NCBI GenBank assembly: GCA_023313575.1
Contig: JAJTTP010000005.1
Span: 248,001 to 312,000, forward strand
Direction of reading: 5' to 3'
Source: Eutypella sp. D-1
Taxonomy: Eukaryota; Ascomycota; Sordariomycetes; Xylariales; Diatrypaceae
Length of the DNA stretch: 64,000 nucleotides
Each line of letters opens with the position of its first letter. Position 1 is the stretch's first letter. The translations under genes and the position numbers were made by a program. Under the pieces are notes generated by a model. That model ran no database searches. It had not been told where the DNA came from and was given only the letters and a program-made list of their open reading frames with translations. Positions 13,353-24,241 of this stretch are shown piece after piece.

Positions 13353-14801
13353 TCACCGGACACCGTTCCGCTGCGCTACGCCGTCGTTACTCTCCCGGCT
13401 GTCGGGCCGTCGCTGCTGCTGCTGCTGCCCCGACGCCGTGAACGCGGGCGTGTGCTCCGATATGGGCGTTGGCGGCGGTATATCGCGCATGTCAGGCCGG
13501 TCCCCGTGCGTCGACGACGAGAGCGCGGAGACGAGCGAGGCGTTCCTCCTCAGGCCAGTGGCAGCAGCAGCAGCGGCATCGGGATCGTGCTCATGCGGCT
13601 GCCCGGCCCCGACCCTCTCGTACCTCCCCCTTCCTCCCCCACCGCCTAGTGTAGACGCGGACGAGAGCGCAGAGACCAAGGACGGGGATCTGCGCGGCGG
13701 CGCCGGCCGTGTCGCGGGCGCTCCTCCCATAACGTCGACGGTGACGGCGGAGGCGCCGGGATCGTAACCCAGCGTCTCCCGGCTGTAGTAGTCCTGCTGG
13801 TCCATCTCCGAGCGCAGGAGCTTGTCGAACTTGACGTGCGCCTCGTCGCCGGCTCCGCCGCCGCCTCTCTTCGAGCGCCGCGCGTCCCGCAGCCGCTTCG
13901 CGATCCATATCGGCACGAAGGCGCCTGTCGCCGCTGCGAGCGCCCTCCGCACCGCGCGCCCATAACTCGTGGTTTTGCCTCTCTCGTGCTTATTCTGGCG
14001 TTCTGCGAGGTTAAGAAGTTAGCCAACACTGTCATGGACACGAACATACATTGTCTGCTATCATCGGTCGGGGATGTGAAACAGGGACACAATGTCCCGA
14101 TGGCCCTTAAAGGCGTAGAGGCCGAGGATGGGAGGAAATGCCATAGACGGCAAGCCATCGAATAAGGTTTTGGGTGGTGGTGAAAGATTGCGCAGGGGAC
14201 GCGCTTCAGAATGTGCTAACTTACCCCTGATGCAGAAGACCACCAAAGACACCACGAAGACAAGGAACACGACCGCTCCGATGACGATCAGCACAATGGC
14301 CCACACTGGCAGCAGCCCGCTCCCTGTGGCGCTCCCCACAGTACTCTCCGCAGTACTGCTGGGTGAGGCCGTCGGGGAAGCGGTGCTAGTCGTCGCGGCG
14401 TCCGGCTGCGCGGTTCCCGTGCCCAGTCGGACGGGTACGGTCGCGTCGGGGGAGGGAGCGGGCATGATGACCGTCGTTGTCGGCGATGCATCGTCGCTGC
14501 CTGGGTCGGGAATCTCCGGTAACTCTTCGTCTCCCTTGTTCTTATCTTTATCGGCGTTGCCATTTCCGGACCCCGGCTCCGATTCCTCAGGAACGGAACC
14601 GGACTCGGGACCGGAACCAGAGCTTGACCCGGGCTGGGAGGAAGGCGGATCAACGCCCTCCCCGACGCCGTCACGAGCCCCACCACCGCTACCGGTCCCA
14701 GTCGCAGGTATAGGTTCCGGCGGTGTGATAGGCGCGATATCGTCTAATCCAGATCCCACCCCGCCTGTCTTTGGGGTCGGAGGCAGCCTGATACTGGGCA
14801 T
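13353..14801 (-). CDS. Single-pass membrane protein of unknown function
   Basis: Exons 14801-14225 and 14002-13353, giving 408 aa; GTAAGT donor, CGCAG acceptor, and the join makes GAA in frame. No N-terminal signal peptide is seen. Residues 1-160 are Gly/Ser/Pro/Thr-rich with acidic patches, fitting an extracellular glycosylated stretch. One strong hydrophobic helix (about 163-190, WAIVLIVIGAVVFLVFVV) is followed by a basic stop-transfer (RERQNKHERGK). The ~215-residue tail is basic, then low complexity, and carries two copies of the octamer SLVSALSS (in SPSLVSALSSAS and NASLVSALSSST) plus a poly-Gln stretch. The layout recalls fungal Mid2/Wsc-like or other type III surface proteins, but no cysteine-rich WSC domain is present and I do not recognise the family. 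The exons are very GC-rich compared with the flanks. Confidence 0.75.
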
Positions 14802-17020
14802 TTTGAAATGTTAAAGATATATAGGAGCGCGCACCCACTCCTCCAGCAAGCCCAACCCCCGACGACCTTAAGTATCTGTTGTCCTCGTGATTCTATGTTG
14901 GAGTTCCTCGCCGTGGACCTATGATTATCTCCAGTGATTCTGTTACTTGGTCCGTCGTGCTATAACATTTTATGACGCAGTTTATATATAGGTATATATA
15001 ATAGAAAACGCAAAAAGAAAATAAAAATATAAAAGGAAGAAAAAGACACAAAACAGAAAAAGAAAAGGATAACCGAAAAGGAAATTCCGAAAAAATAAAA
15101 GTTGGAACGACGATGTATGTAAGAAAATAGGGTGTATTGACCATAGATCTCATATGCACAGAGATAGAGCCCCAGGGGGCCATTATTACTCTCTTTCTCA
15201 TCCCATCCCCATGAGGTCGCATTTCTATTCTTAGCTACAAGCTAAAAAAGCAAGTTAAAAGCTGCAAAAACCCAACAACCTACCTTACATGGATCGGCAT
15301 TATACAGGAATAATAGTTTAGAGAGCTAAACCGCATACATAAGCGTATTTTACTTAAACGGATAAGCAAGAAAAAGAAGAAAAGATTTAGCCAAGGAGCG
15401 TGCAAAGCAAGGCAAGGCAAGCAAGTTCAAGCCCTCGGAACGGGAACGGGGCGGGCGCCATCCCTAAACGTGTCGCGCGCCCATGTCTATTCTATACCCA
15501 TGCCCATGTTGCAGTGCGATGCGTTGCGCCTCTAACTATCTATCTGTTTTTACACCTTATGCGCATGCAACTATGTTTCTGTGTGTGTGTGTGTGTGTTA
15601 ATTGTGTCGACGACAAAATTAATTAATATCTATATAGCAAGAAAGCCGAAGGAATGGGGAGATGTTCCGTCGAGGCGCAGCAAAGCGGACGCCAACGCTT
15701 ATAGTTTTTATTTGAACACAGCCCCGGGTTTTCCTGCAAATGGGAAACCCTGACGAGCATTTTCCCGATGGGGGTATTTTCTGGCACGGCGGCCGCTGCA
15801 AAATAAGCGGCAGCGGCAAGCCCCCCCTCCCAAAATACTACCCCCTTCCAAGGCTGGCAGGCTGGAGAAAACTTAGCTAATGGCATACTAGTACGTATTT
15901 ATTACATACTCAAACAAGAGCCGCGGGGAAGGGGTTGGTGATGGGGCAACGGGATATGTGTTGGTTACTCTCGCTGCCAACAAACCCTTTTTTCTTTCTT
16001 TTTCTTTTTTCAAAATATCCTTTTGAGGAGCCAGGGGGGTTTTTGGGGTGAGAAATTGTTCCTTTATAAGAATACGCCTACTTCGTTCATATTTCTCCGT
16101 CACGGTCCGGGAAATTCTTGGTCGGAACCGAAATCTAGCCTTACTACTTCGTACTATATAGTAGTATAGCGATAGACGCTATATAAGGTTGTGTTTAGCA
16201 TTGCTTACTTGCCTATAGTTATATTGATTGATACCTTCCGAATATGTGGTCCCGTTACGCGGCCGCTGTACCCGACCGTGTGGGTGTCCGAAAAACCATC
16301 GCATCGCCCTATTCATCAGCCACGATGCTGGGGGTGAGTAAGACCTAGCGAGGTAAGGGAGCTCCTCCACGTATGCATGCATACATCTACCACTGGTCTA
16401 TATATACACACACACACATATATATATACGTGTGTCGCTACGGACTAGAAATAATCGTAGTCGTCCTTAACGCACAAAAACAAGTCAAAACCTTTTGCAT
16501 ACCTTCGGCTTCAGTTAGGGCACGGTTCATAGCAATCAAGCGCAAAAGGTTCTGGGGAACAAATCGATTCCTGCACCTCGACATTCCAGCCAACGTCAAT
16601 ACGTCAATCCTATTTATGAATCCAGAGCAGGTTATTCGTGTATTCAGACCTAGATCGGCTATTCCCAGTCGCAGAAGATTGACCCAGGGACCGCGAGATA
16701 ACAATAAGGACAACGATGACAACAACAACGATAATGACGTGTGAGAACACGCGAAGGAACGTCCATAGGGGCCTGGGGTCTAAGATCCGTAGACGAAACT
16801 CCTCCCTTCCCCTCTCATCAACCCCCCCCCTCCCTTCCCCCAACTGCCTGTATCGTGATAATCGTGATGACGATCTAAGCAAACAGCCCGCTCTTTCATT
16901 TTTCTTGTGCTATGCCATGAAACTCCATATTTGCCATCTTTTTTGCGTGCTCTCGATTTTTTTCCCATAAAACGCCGAAAACGCGAGCGCCCAAGTATTG
17001 TTCTATTATGCTCCCATGTA
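14802..17020. other. Intergenic spacer with simple repeats
   Basis: No gene supported. It holds an 18-nt (GT)n tract (15581-15598), a TATATA/ACACAC tract (about 16398-16432), and C-rich stretches near 16822-16830. Short reading frames here have no family features. Confidence 0.55.
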
Positions 17021-17773
17021 TCATTCCTCGGGAATTCCGGAAAACAGGCCCACTCTCAGGCGGTGGCTCTAATATTTGGTTAGTCGACCAATGAGCTCGG
17101 AGATAAGGCGGTAAAGGGGGGGACCGGGCCGGGGGAGAAGGGGGGCTGGAGTTCGAGGACTTTATACATACCGAAGGTAATTTCGGTATAACTACCGCCA
17201 AGACAGCCAGAAAGTTGATGGTGAAGTAGGTAAGGTCATAATGCGTATAGTGGGTGCTCAGAAGAAACAAGACGATGGGAACGCTGAGCAGGAACTTCTT
17301 AGCCGGTGTATACTGCGCGCCGTCGTCGATCTGCTCCCACATGTTCAGGTTGTCATAAGCGCCGCTGTTGAAGTCGAACGGGACACCGCGGACCCAATGG
17401 AACATGATGTAGGAGCCGAGCATGTAGCAGATATTGGTTAGTGTCCATGAAGTCTCCTGAGAAACTCCGGGGACCACGTCCCAGAAAATCTTTAGGCAAG
17501 CTATCAAGACAAAGTGTATGGTCCACGCCCCTATTGAATATCATGTATACCGTTAGTTCTGATATTTGCCAGATGGAGAGATACTAAGGAGTATCTGGGT
17601 ATCTGGAGGGTAACTAGACGCGAGATGTCCTTACCTTTGGCGTTGACCCATTGCGCATTGAGGTTAGGGAGAGCGGACTGATCGCTCAGCTGCTCTATCG
17701 GTTCCTGTGGCTCCTGATATATGCCCAGAATACTGCTGGACCTCCTTCTCTTGCTAGACTTGGGATCTCCCAT
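17021..17773 (-). CDS. ORM1: Orm1/Orm2 (ORMDL) regulator of serine palmitoyltransferase
   Basis: Exons 17773-17635, 17530-17172 and 17068-17021, giving 181 aa, the usual length for fungal Orm proteins. The N-terminus has KRRRSSSI, matching the phosphorylated serine cluster of yeast Orm proteins. Family blocks follow: LPNLNAQWVN, AWTIHFVLI, GVSQETSWTLTN, YIMFHWVRGVPF, YDNLNMWEQIDDG, YTPAKKFL and STHYTHYDLTYF. The tiny last exon adds SHRLRVGLFSGIPEE, the expected C-terminus. Four hydrophobic segments fit an ER membrane protein. Orm proteins inhibit serine palmitoyltransferase, the first enzyme of sphingolipid synthesis, and are released by phosphorylation. An in-frame ATG at 17959 could add 62 residues, but the added part is Pro/Thr-rich without family similarity, so I prefer 17773. 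Confidence 0.95.
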
Positions 17774-20685
17774 GTTTCGATAGACACCACCTCGAGGAGG
17801 ATTTGTGCCGACGTCGTAAGAGACGGTGCGGGGAAGGAGGAGTGGGGAAGACAGTTTGACGGTATTGAAAGGGGTCGTGGGTGAAGAAACGGCCGCGGTA
17901 AGAGGGGGAGGGGGAGGTAGATGTCGGCGGTGTATGACGGTCGGGATGGCGACTGTCACACGATGAAAGTGAGGTTCGAAGACGAGGACGAGGACGAGGA
18001 CGAGTAGACGTGTTAGGAAGTGCTGACTGCTGACTGCTGCCTGCAGTTTACGGAAGAAAGCTTGCGTGGAGGATATATGTGAGGGTATGCAAGAGTATGA
18101 CTATCGTACGTTCGAGGACTAGTTAATGCTGAGGTGAGGTGGTTTTGTTGGCGCCGAGAGCGTGCCGAAGTAGACTAGGAAGAGCGAATGTGCCGATGTT
18201 TCGATTAATCCCAAAAAGAATGTCAACCGGTGTAGAGGAGAGGGGGGGATATGATAACTATGATAGCTATGATAGCTATGATATCGTATAAGTCAAGTGG
18301 AGGATGATGGCGGATGCCGAATTCCGGATGCCAGATGCCAGATGCCGGAAATTATGAGGCATCAACGATTTTTTTTACTTTTTTTAAACGTTGGAGTCGC
18401 GTGTCCTTTTTGTCCCTTTTATCCCCTATAACGACAGCAAAGATCAAAGAATCGCAAACAGCTTATTACTCAAGTAGGCAACCAATAAACTACTGGATGT
18501 AACGGATAACGGATAACGAGTAACAAATAACAAGTAACCTGAGGACGGATGGCTGAGGACGGATGACGGATGAATGACGGGCAATAAATAATTATAGATA
18601 TGATGAGTAACCTTGGCCAACTAACTGATCGCTATTCCCGTTTCTCGTTTGTTGGATCGTAAAAAATGCAAGAATGCAGGAAGAACCTCAATGAAGCAGG
18701 AGAGGAAGAGGAAGAAGAGGAAGAAGACGAGAGGTATTAACAGAAATGAATCTTCGTTAGACGAAGTTGTCCAGGTGGATAGGAGTTGTAGTGTACTTCA
18801 GGTAGGTGTAAGTAAGTACATACATAACTCATGGATGGGTTGAAGTTGTTATAGCAAAGTGAGCTGGAGTATGTAGGTAGTAGCAAGCATCCTTAAGGGG
18901 GCAGGGGGGGGAAGCTTTAGGGACTTCTGGCTTTCTTTAGTGGATACAAGGTTACGACATACAATGGGTAGCAGTATGTTGTCTACCTACCGGCAGGTAT
19001 ACCTACAAGTACCTAGTACTTAAGCTAGGTAGGTAGTAGTAATACATAATGCATTTTACACTTTAGGAAATAAGTTCCCCTGCCCAAGTGAATAAGTTCC
19101 TTGGCTCCTGCTTTTACAGTTGATTGTCAGTTGAAGAAATCCTCATAACAGCTGCGGGAGATCGGATCTAACGGCGATAGGATAGCCCGGCCGGATTGTG
19201 CACAGGGGTTTATGGGGTAGGTTCTTCGTAGTGGTGTAGGGGTGAGGGCGTTCTGGCGTTCTAGCCTTCTAAAGAGCAACGGCCGGGCCCTTAAAGCTTG
19301 CGAAGCAACTTTAACTTTTTCAAGGGTCCGGACTTTTTAGTGAACTCCTCTCCCTATTCCCCTATCCATGACAGCCATCCATGAATCCCCATGTGGATGG
19401 GTCCCCAAGTTCTAAGGGGGGTGAGGGGGGAAAACTACTTAAGTTCCTAAGTAGACTAGAGACGTGCACAGCCTTCCTCCCATAGACTAATTCCCTGGTA
19501 TTCGATCATGCACACATTCTTAGGCCCCGTCTTGTCTATCCCAGAGAACGGCAAAAGTATCGAGTTAGGTTGCTTTATTTGCTCTATACGAAGTACTTAT
19601 ATATGATGATGTGGCCCGAGTCTCGGCTATCTATATCTATGAAATCTATGAATAGGTCGAAAATTATTAGGTAGGCCGTCTATTGGTATCTTGTATGTCC
19701 ATATCTCCACTTGGGGTAACTAAATACACGGTGCTATGTACCCGGATATATTGGATACGAACGATGTCCGTGTAATAGAATTGTGTCTTCTATGTAAAGT
19801 GTAAAGGGGAAAATTACCTACATAAGCACCTACCTACCTACCTGGGTAGGTCGGTGAGCCAGGATGAATATTAATTTGTAGCTTGATTCAGGTGCCCCGC
19901 CATACCTAAGTAGGGTTACAGCCACAGCTACAGCCAAAGCCTGGAAAGTGCAACGCGCACCTACCGAGGCTACAGATATATTCATTCCGTTGAAGCAAAG
20001 TACTTTCTACATACATACGAGGCTATTGCTATCTCCTTTTACCTAGCATGTGATTGGTTGATACGTTCAGATCGTATTTGCCGCATATTTACCAAGACCC
20101 GCCTATCGTACTTGTAGTAGGTACGCACTTCCACATTTGCACGTGGATTGACAGGGAACAACACCACCCGATGTCCTGATACGCGCTAGAATGAATACTT
20201 TTCTACAATTTACATATGTACGAAGCAATGCACGAAGCAGTGGATACACACATCTCCAGATGCTCACGATCGAGCGACAACAACAAGAAAGAATTTGTAG
20301 TTCTGCATCAAGTCGCGGAAGAAAGTTGCGCGTTAGCAGTGTGGCAGTCACCTAACGAGAAACAGAAATAAAAACAGAAACACGATTGGGTAACAAACCC
20401 GAAGCGCGCAAGAAACGAAGCACACACAGGTAAGAGGGAAGAGTGGGAAGCACTTCCATTCTTTCGATTCTCTCTTCCGTGTGACTTCTTCTGGTCGTTA
20501 CGATTCTAGGACACGTGACATGTTCATGGCCTAGGCTTCTATCCAACGTGGTCTGCCTGGGTCCGTTTACATGAGTCTTCGAGAATTGCAAGCAAGCCAT
20601 ACCGGCGCTTCACCACACCAAAAACCCATAGCCGCTGCTTCCTACAAAGCAACGGACAGCCGGGCCTCCCAGTAAGGCCACCACC
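17774..20685. other. Long intergenic region with minisatellite-like repeats
   Basis: No gene supported. Short tandem repeats occur at about 17981-18003 (GACGAG units), 18250-18285 (GATAGCTAT units), 18310-18350 (GATGCC units) and 18498-18540 (AACGGAT/AACAAGT units). Palindromic TACCTACC/GGTAGGTA tracts lie at about 18980-19040 and 19815-19850. A CACGTG box lies at 20512-20517, about 170 bp before the start of the Air-like gene. Confidence 0.55.
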
Positions 20686-22626
20686 ATGACGAAAGAAAAC
20701 GTCGCGCCTACCAGCCCCTCGGGCCAAAAGCGGCTGCGTGACTATGGCGAGGAGTTGAAGGGTTTGACATCCGATGAAGATGGCGAAGTCTCGTCACCTC
20801 CCGCCGCCAAGAAGGCAAAGATGCATCGTGACGGCGGCGATAGCCCGGCAGAGAGCATAGACGATGGCGAGATAGTAGAGTCAAGTCCCTCTCGTCCGGT
20901 CTCACAAGACGCCTCCGATATGTCCCAGGCCAAGCTTGCGGGCCCTCCATCTTCTGGACCTACACTGAAGCTAGCAGTTGGTTACAATCGCGGACTCAGC
21001 TTAGGGGTGAGGACATCTTTTGGTAAAGGAGCCGCAACACCTTTTCCTGCTGCCCAGCCAGCGAGCTCTAGCGCGCCTGTTGACACAATCTCGATTTCAT
21101 CTTCCTCGCCAACCTCGTCGCATGACGAACAGGCTGGCAACCCCTCTGCGGCAGATGAGCCACCTGCAACAGAAAACCCTAATAATGCGCCATTGACGTT
21201 TATGGTTGGGAAGCACACTTGGCAGATACCGCGTTCGAAGGCTTTGGATGTCCCTCAGACACCGGATACCGAAACTCCAGCATTCTGGCATCGGAAACTA
21301 CTACCCTTCATCGTCACCCTATTCCGAACAAATGCCGACCGGAAATGGAAGTCCCTTGATACGAAAGCTCTCCGCGTAGGCCTTGACAAATATGTCTCGA
21401 AAGACGGGGGCTTTCTCGAGGGTGCGAACAAGCATGCGAGGGGCGTCCGAAAGGCCCTTCAGCAAGCCACGGCGGACAGAACCGCGCTGGACTCAATGAT
21501 CAAGAAGGCACTCCAGGAGGCGGAGGCTGGGCCTCAAGACCAGCCGCAGCCGCCGGATCCAGAGATGTTGAGACAGAATGCTGTATCTGGCGACGAAGAA
21601 CGCTGGCAGCAACAAAGATACTTCCCCAATGCCGAAGACCCATCGCAGCTCTGTATATCGTGTTCTGGCATGGGGCATAGAGCCAAGGAATGTCCACAGC
21701 TCGCTTGTCGCTTTTGCAAAAGCGCCAGCCATACCTCTTTCGGCTGTCCGACTACACAAAGGTGTATCAAGTGTCGTCAGCTCGGCCACGATGTAGAGGC
21801 GTGCGCAGAAAAGCTCGCCTTGGCCGCAGATGAGCAAGACCCCTGTGCATTCTGCGCGGGAAATCACCTGGAGGACGAGTGCTCCGAGGTATGGAGAAGT
21901 TATGACCGGGACAGCACGACCATCAAGAAGGTCAAGGCTATTCCTGCATTCTGCTATACGTGTGGTGGCGACGGTCATTATGGTCCTGAGTGCGCACTTC
22001 CTGACAGGGGAGGGCAGGTGACTGGTCGGACGAGCTGGTCGCGGGGGAACCGTGACCTCTACGTGGATCCGAAGAGTGACGCTGTCGCGATCGCTTGGGT
22101 CGGAGTTGAGGAGCCCTCTCCGGAATTTCACATCCGCGGCCGAGCGACGCGGTCTACCCATACGCATTTCGTCTCTGACGACGACTCTGACGACGGCTTC
22201 ATCCACGAGCCCGTCAAGAGGCCTCAGGGCCGCACCCAAATAAGAATCGCGACCAATATCGGGACGGGTGCGCGGGGGCCCCAGAACGGGCCGCGAACCT
22301 TTTACGATCAGGGCGAGCCGGAATACGAGCCACCCCCCGCCACATTCCAAGGTGTTGTTGGACTTCCGCCGTACAATGGAGGAGGTGCGCAGTGGCAACC
22401 GCCTCTGCCCGCTGGCCCACCCCCGCCCTTGCAGGTAAACGGCTTCCAGGGCCCCATGGCGTCGTTCCCCGCCGCTCCCCCGGGATCTTTACCGGCCCGT
22501 CCGGGCAACTTTACTCAGGGCGGTAGGCGCGGACAGTCTTCCAGGGGTCAAAGTTACAGAGGCGGCCGTGGTAATCAAGGCCGGGGACGAGGGAGAGGTC
22601 GTGGTGGCCGGGGAAGGGGTCAATGA
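20686..22626 (+). CDS. AIR2: Air1/Air2-like zinc-knuckle protein of the TRAMP complex
   Basis: Single exon, 646 aa, with a strong start context (CCACCATGA). Five CCHC zinc knuckles lie in a row: CISCSGMGHRAKEC (323-336), CRFCKSASHTSFGC (341-354), CIKCRQLGHDVEAC (360-373), the shorter CAFCAGNHLEDEC (387-399) and, after WRSY and a linker, CYTCGGDGHYGPEC (423-436). This spacing, including the odd fourth knuckle followed by WRSY, is that of Air1/Air2. Those proteins bind RNA and the poly(A) polymerase Trf4/5 to mark nuclear RNAs for exosome decay together with Mtr4. The N-terminal third is acidic and Ser-rich with an SDEDGEV/DDGEIVES pattern; the C-terminus is Pro-rich and ends in RGG/GRGRG repeats suited to RNA binding or arginine methylation. 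Confidence 0.9.
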   Translation: MTKENVAPTSPSGQKRLRDYGEELKGLTSDEDGEVSSPPAAKKAKMHRDGGDSPAESIDDGEIVESSPSRPVSQDASDMSQAKLAGPPSSGPTLKLAVGYNRGLSLGVRTSFGKGAATPFPAAQPASSSAPVDTISISSSSPTSSHDEQAGNPSAADEPPATENPNNAPLTFMVGKHTWQIPRSKALDVPQTPDTETPAFWHRKLLPFIVTLFRTNADRKWKSLDTKALRVGLDKYVSKDGGFLEGANKHARGVRKALQQATADRTALDSMIKKALQEAEAGPQDQPQPPDPEMLRQNAVSGDEERWQQQRYFPNAEDPSQLCISCSGMGHRAKECPQLACRFCKSASHTSFGCPTTQRCIKCRQLGHDVEACAEKLALAADEQDPCAFCAGNHLEDECSEVWRSYDRDSTTIKKVKAIPAFCYTCGGDGHYGPECALPDRGGQVTGRTSWSRGNRDLYVDPKSDAVAIAWVGVEEPSPEFHIRGRATRSTHTHFVSDDDSDDGFIHEPVKRPQGRTQIRIATNIGTGARGPQNGPRTFYDQGEPEYEPPPATFQGVVGLPPYNGGGAQWQPPLPAGPPPPLQVNGFQGPMASFPAAPPGSLPARPGNFTQGGRRGQSSRGQSYRGGRGNQGRGRGRGRGGRGRGQ

Positions 22627-23456
22627 AATCCTGTGTAAAAGCATGGGCTATACAGCTTATCTTGAGACCAGTTTCTGATAGATGTACGATGACAACATTT
22701 ATCCCACATCATTTCTTTATCAATACCTGTGCCTGCCTCTTCCGGTTCACACTTCCCCGTGTCGCAGTCACCACTCGGGCTCCGAAATGTCATGAGTTTG
22801 GAGTAAATAGAGTCACTCGCTTTTCTGATCCAGCTCAGGTCTCCTCGGGTTTGAATTTGCTGCGAGCATTTCTAGGTGAGGTGACGTATTGCCCTAGCTA
22901 TATATGCTTACATGCGACTCAGTACCGCGTCTGAGGAAGGCCATTGTCAGAAACGCTCGGGTAACCGGGATTTCGATAAGCCCAATTGTGAAGCAATTCG
23001 AGGTTCACTTTGCCTTCCGAGGCGCTGGTAAAGACGACGTGCCCCTGGCCCCGGCGGATGTCCACAGTAGGAGCCCGGGAGCATCCGTCATTTCTTCGTA
23101 GTTAGAGTAGCCCCCGTTCGGCACGGCAAGCCACGTCTACTGAGGTAGGGCCACCTTATACACATTGGCTCCTTATCCCTCTCGTTCCAAGGTTGTGGAA
23201 ATAGTACGACTTTGTGGGCGATGGATGACAGCCTGGTATCATGTATCCTAGATTGACGGCATGCCGGCACTCTACTATAAAAGCCATGAACCCCGTCTTT
23301 TCGTCCTCCGTCTCATTTTCAAGAACGGCAATTGCACGTCACGCATGTCTTGGGATTAAAGTCTTCTGCCCACAAGGGGAGAAAGCGAGCCGTGCTCACC
23401 TTGGTGCTTTTTTTTTTTCTTTTTTCTTTTTTTCACTACGGTGCTGACGAAGGCCA
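22627..23456. other. Intergenic spacer
   Basis: No gene supported. A T-rich stretch is present at about 23408-23434. Parts may be decayed sequence upstream of the HET-like relic, but I find no alignable HET core motif here. Confidence 0.5.
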
Positions 23457-23654
23457 TTGATTCATGTTCTTCCGCCACATGACATGTTAAACACGACGAT
23501 AGACGGTTTCCGCTCGTACGTTGAAGTGGCTTGTGGCAAGCAATTCGCGATTCTCGATAGTGAGCATATCGGAATTGTCCCGAAGCAGGCCAGAATCGGA
23601 GACATAGTGGCGGTTCTGTTGAGCCAAAAGCAGAGCCCCTTTTGGAATCATTGA
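23457..23654 (+). pseudogene. Relic of a HET-domain protein C-terminus
   Basis: A 65-codon reading frame contains EVACGKQFAILD, HIGIVPKQARIGDIVAVL and a final SPF. This resembles the conserved C-terminal part of HET-domain incompatibility proteins, where a pattern like RRFFxTxxGYxGLxPxxxxxGDxVxVLxGxxxPFxLR is common. No HET core motif (YxALSYxWG or WIDxxCIDQ) lies within the preceding kilobase in any frame I checked by eye, so it reads as a truncated remnant. The frame stops right after SPF, and a solo LTR begins 36 bp further on. The similarity is short and judged from memory of the family. Confidence 0.4.
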
Positions 23655-23689
23655 TCCTACTATCTTATTCGACTAAAACATTATTTAGT

Positions 23690-23863
23690 TGTCACGTTCA
23701 ACCGAGCCCATTCTGGGCGACCTGTGGGAGCCCTCTGGGAGAGGGAGAATAGAAGAATAACTACCCTACTAGATGGCTGGGAGCCCTATTTATAGGGCCC
23801 GGTGGAGCGCCACAGGGCCAAGCCCCAAAAGGGGGGTCCCCGGTCCTTTTCCTAACCGTGACA
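23690..23863. mobile_element. Solo LTR (174 bp) with a 5-bp target-site duplication
   Basis: The element starts TGTCACG and ends CGTGACA, so it has the canonical TG...CA ends and 7-bp terminal inverted repeats. It is flanked by perfect 5-bp direct repeats TTAGT (23685-23689 and 23864-23868), the target-site duplication expected for Ty1- or Ty3-type retrotransposon insertion. A TATTTATAGGG element near the middle (about 23788-23798) could be the LTR TATA box. No primer-binding site, gag or pol sequence adjoins it, so the internal part was probably lost by LTR-LTR recombination. The transcription direction is not certain. Confidence 0.85.
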
Positions 23864-23868
23864 TTAGT

Positions 23869-24241
23869 GTTGCTTCACCGTTATAGGCTGCAAACCCAAA
23901 AAAGAACATAAACTGGCAACACTCGAGGATCTCCGCCGCCATCAAGTAATAAATCCAATCTTCTGGATCCTTGAATACACAGTATGATCTGACAGAATCC
24001 TACAGGGTTTTCGGTATATCTTAAGTGCCGGATCAGCGGCTGGATCGTAGTCTTTTTACTCCCCCCTTTTTACTCCCCCCTTTTTACTCTTATACGCCAC
24101 CCTCTTTCTTTTTGATAGCCGAGAAGACCGTTAAGAGCTAGCAGAGCTCCTCTCTGAACAACTCATCTCTGCAGAATCAGATTGCCTTTCCCTTTGTTCA
24201 AGGTCTCCACCGGCCCGATTATCTTCTCCTGCAGCTTCAAT
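23869..24241. other. Spacer downstream of the NLR-like gene
   Basis: No gene. It holds the 3' flank of the NACHT gene and the C-rich tandem repeat listed separately. Confidence 0.6.
24053..24089. repeat. 14-bp tandem repeat, about 2.6 copies
   Basis: The unit TTTTTACTCCCCCC occurs twice without change at 24053-24080, followed by a partial third copy (TTTTTACTC). It lies about 150 bp beyond the stop codon of the NLR-like gene. Confidence 0.9.

Noticed and set aside
21493..22398. 301-codon minus-strand frame opposite the Air-like gene
   Set aside because: Antisense shadow; the plus strand has five ordered zinc knuckles and this frame has no motif.
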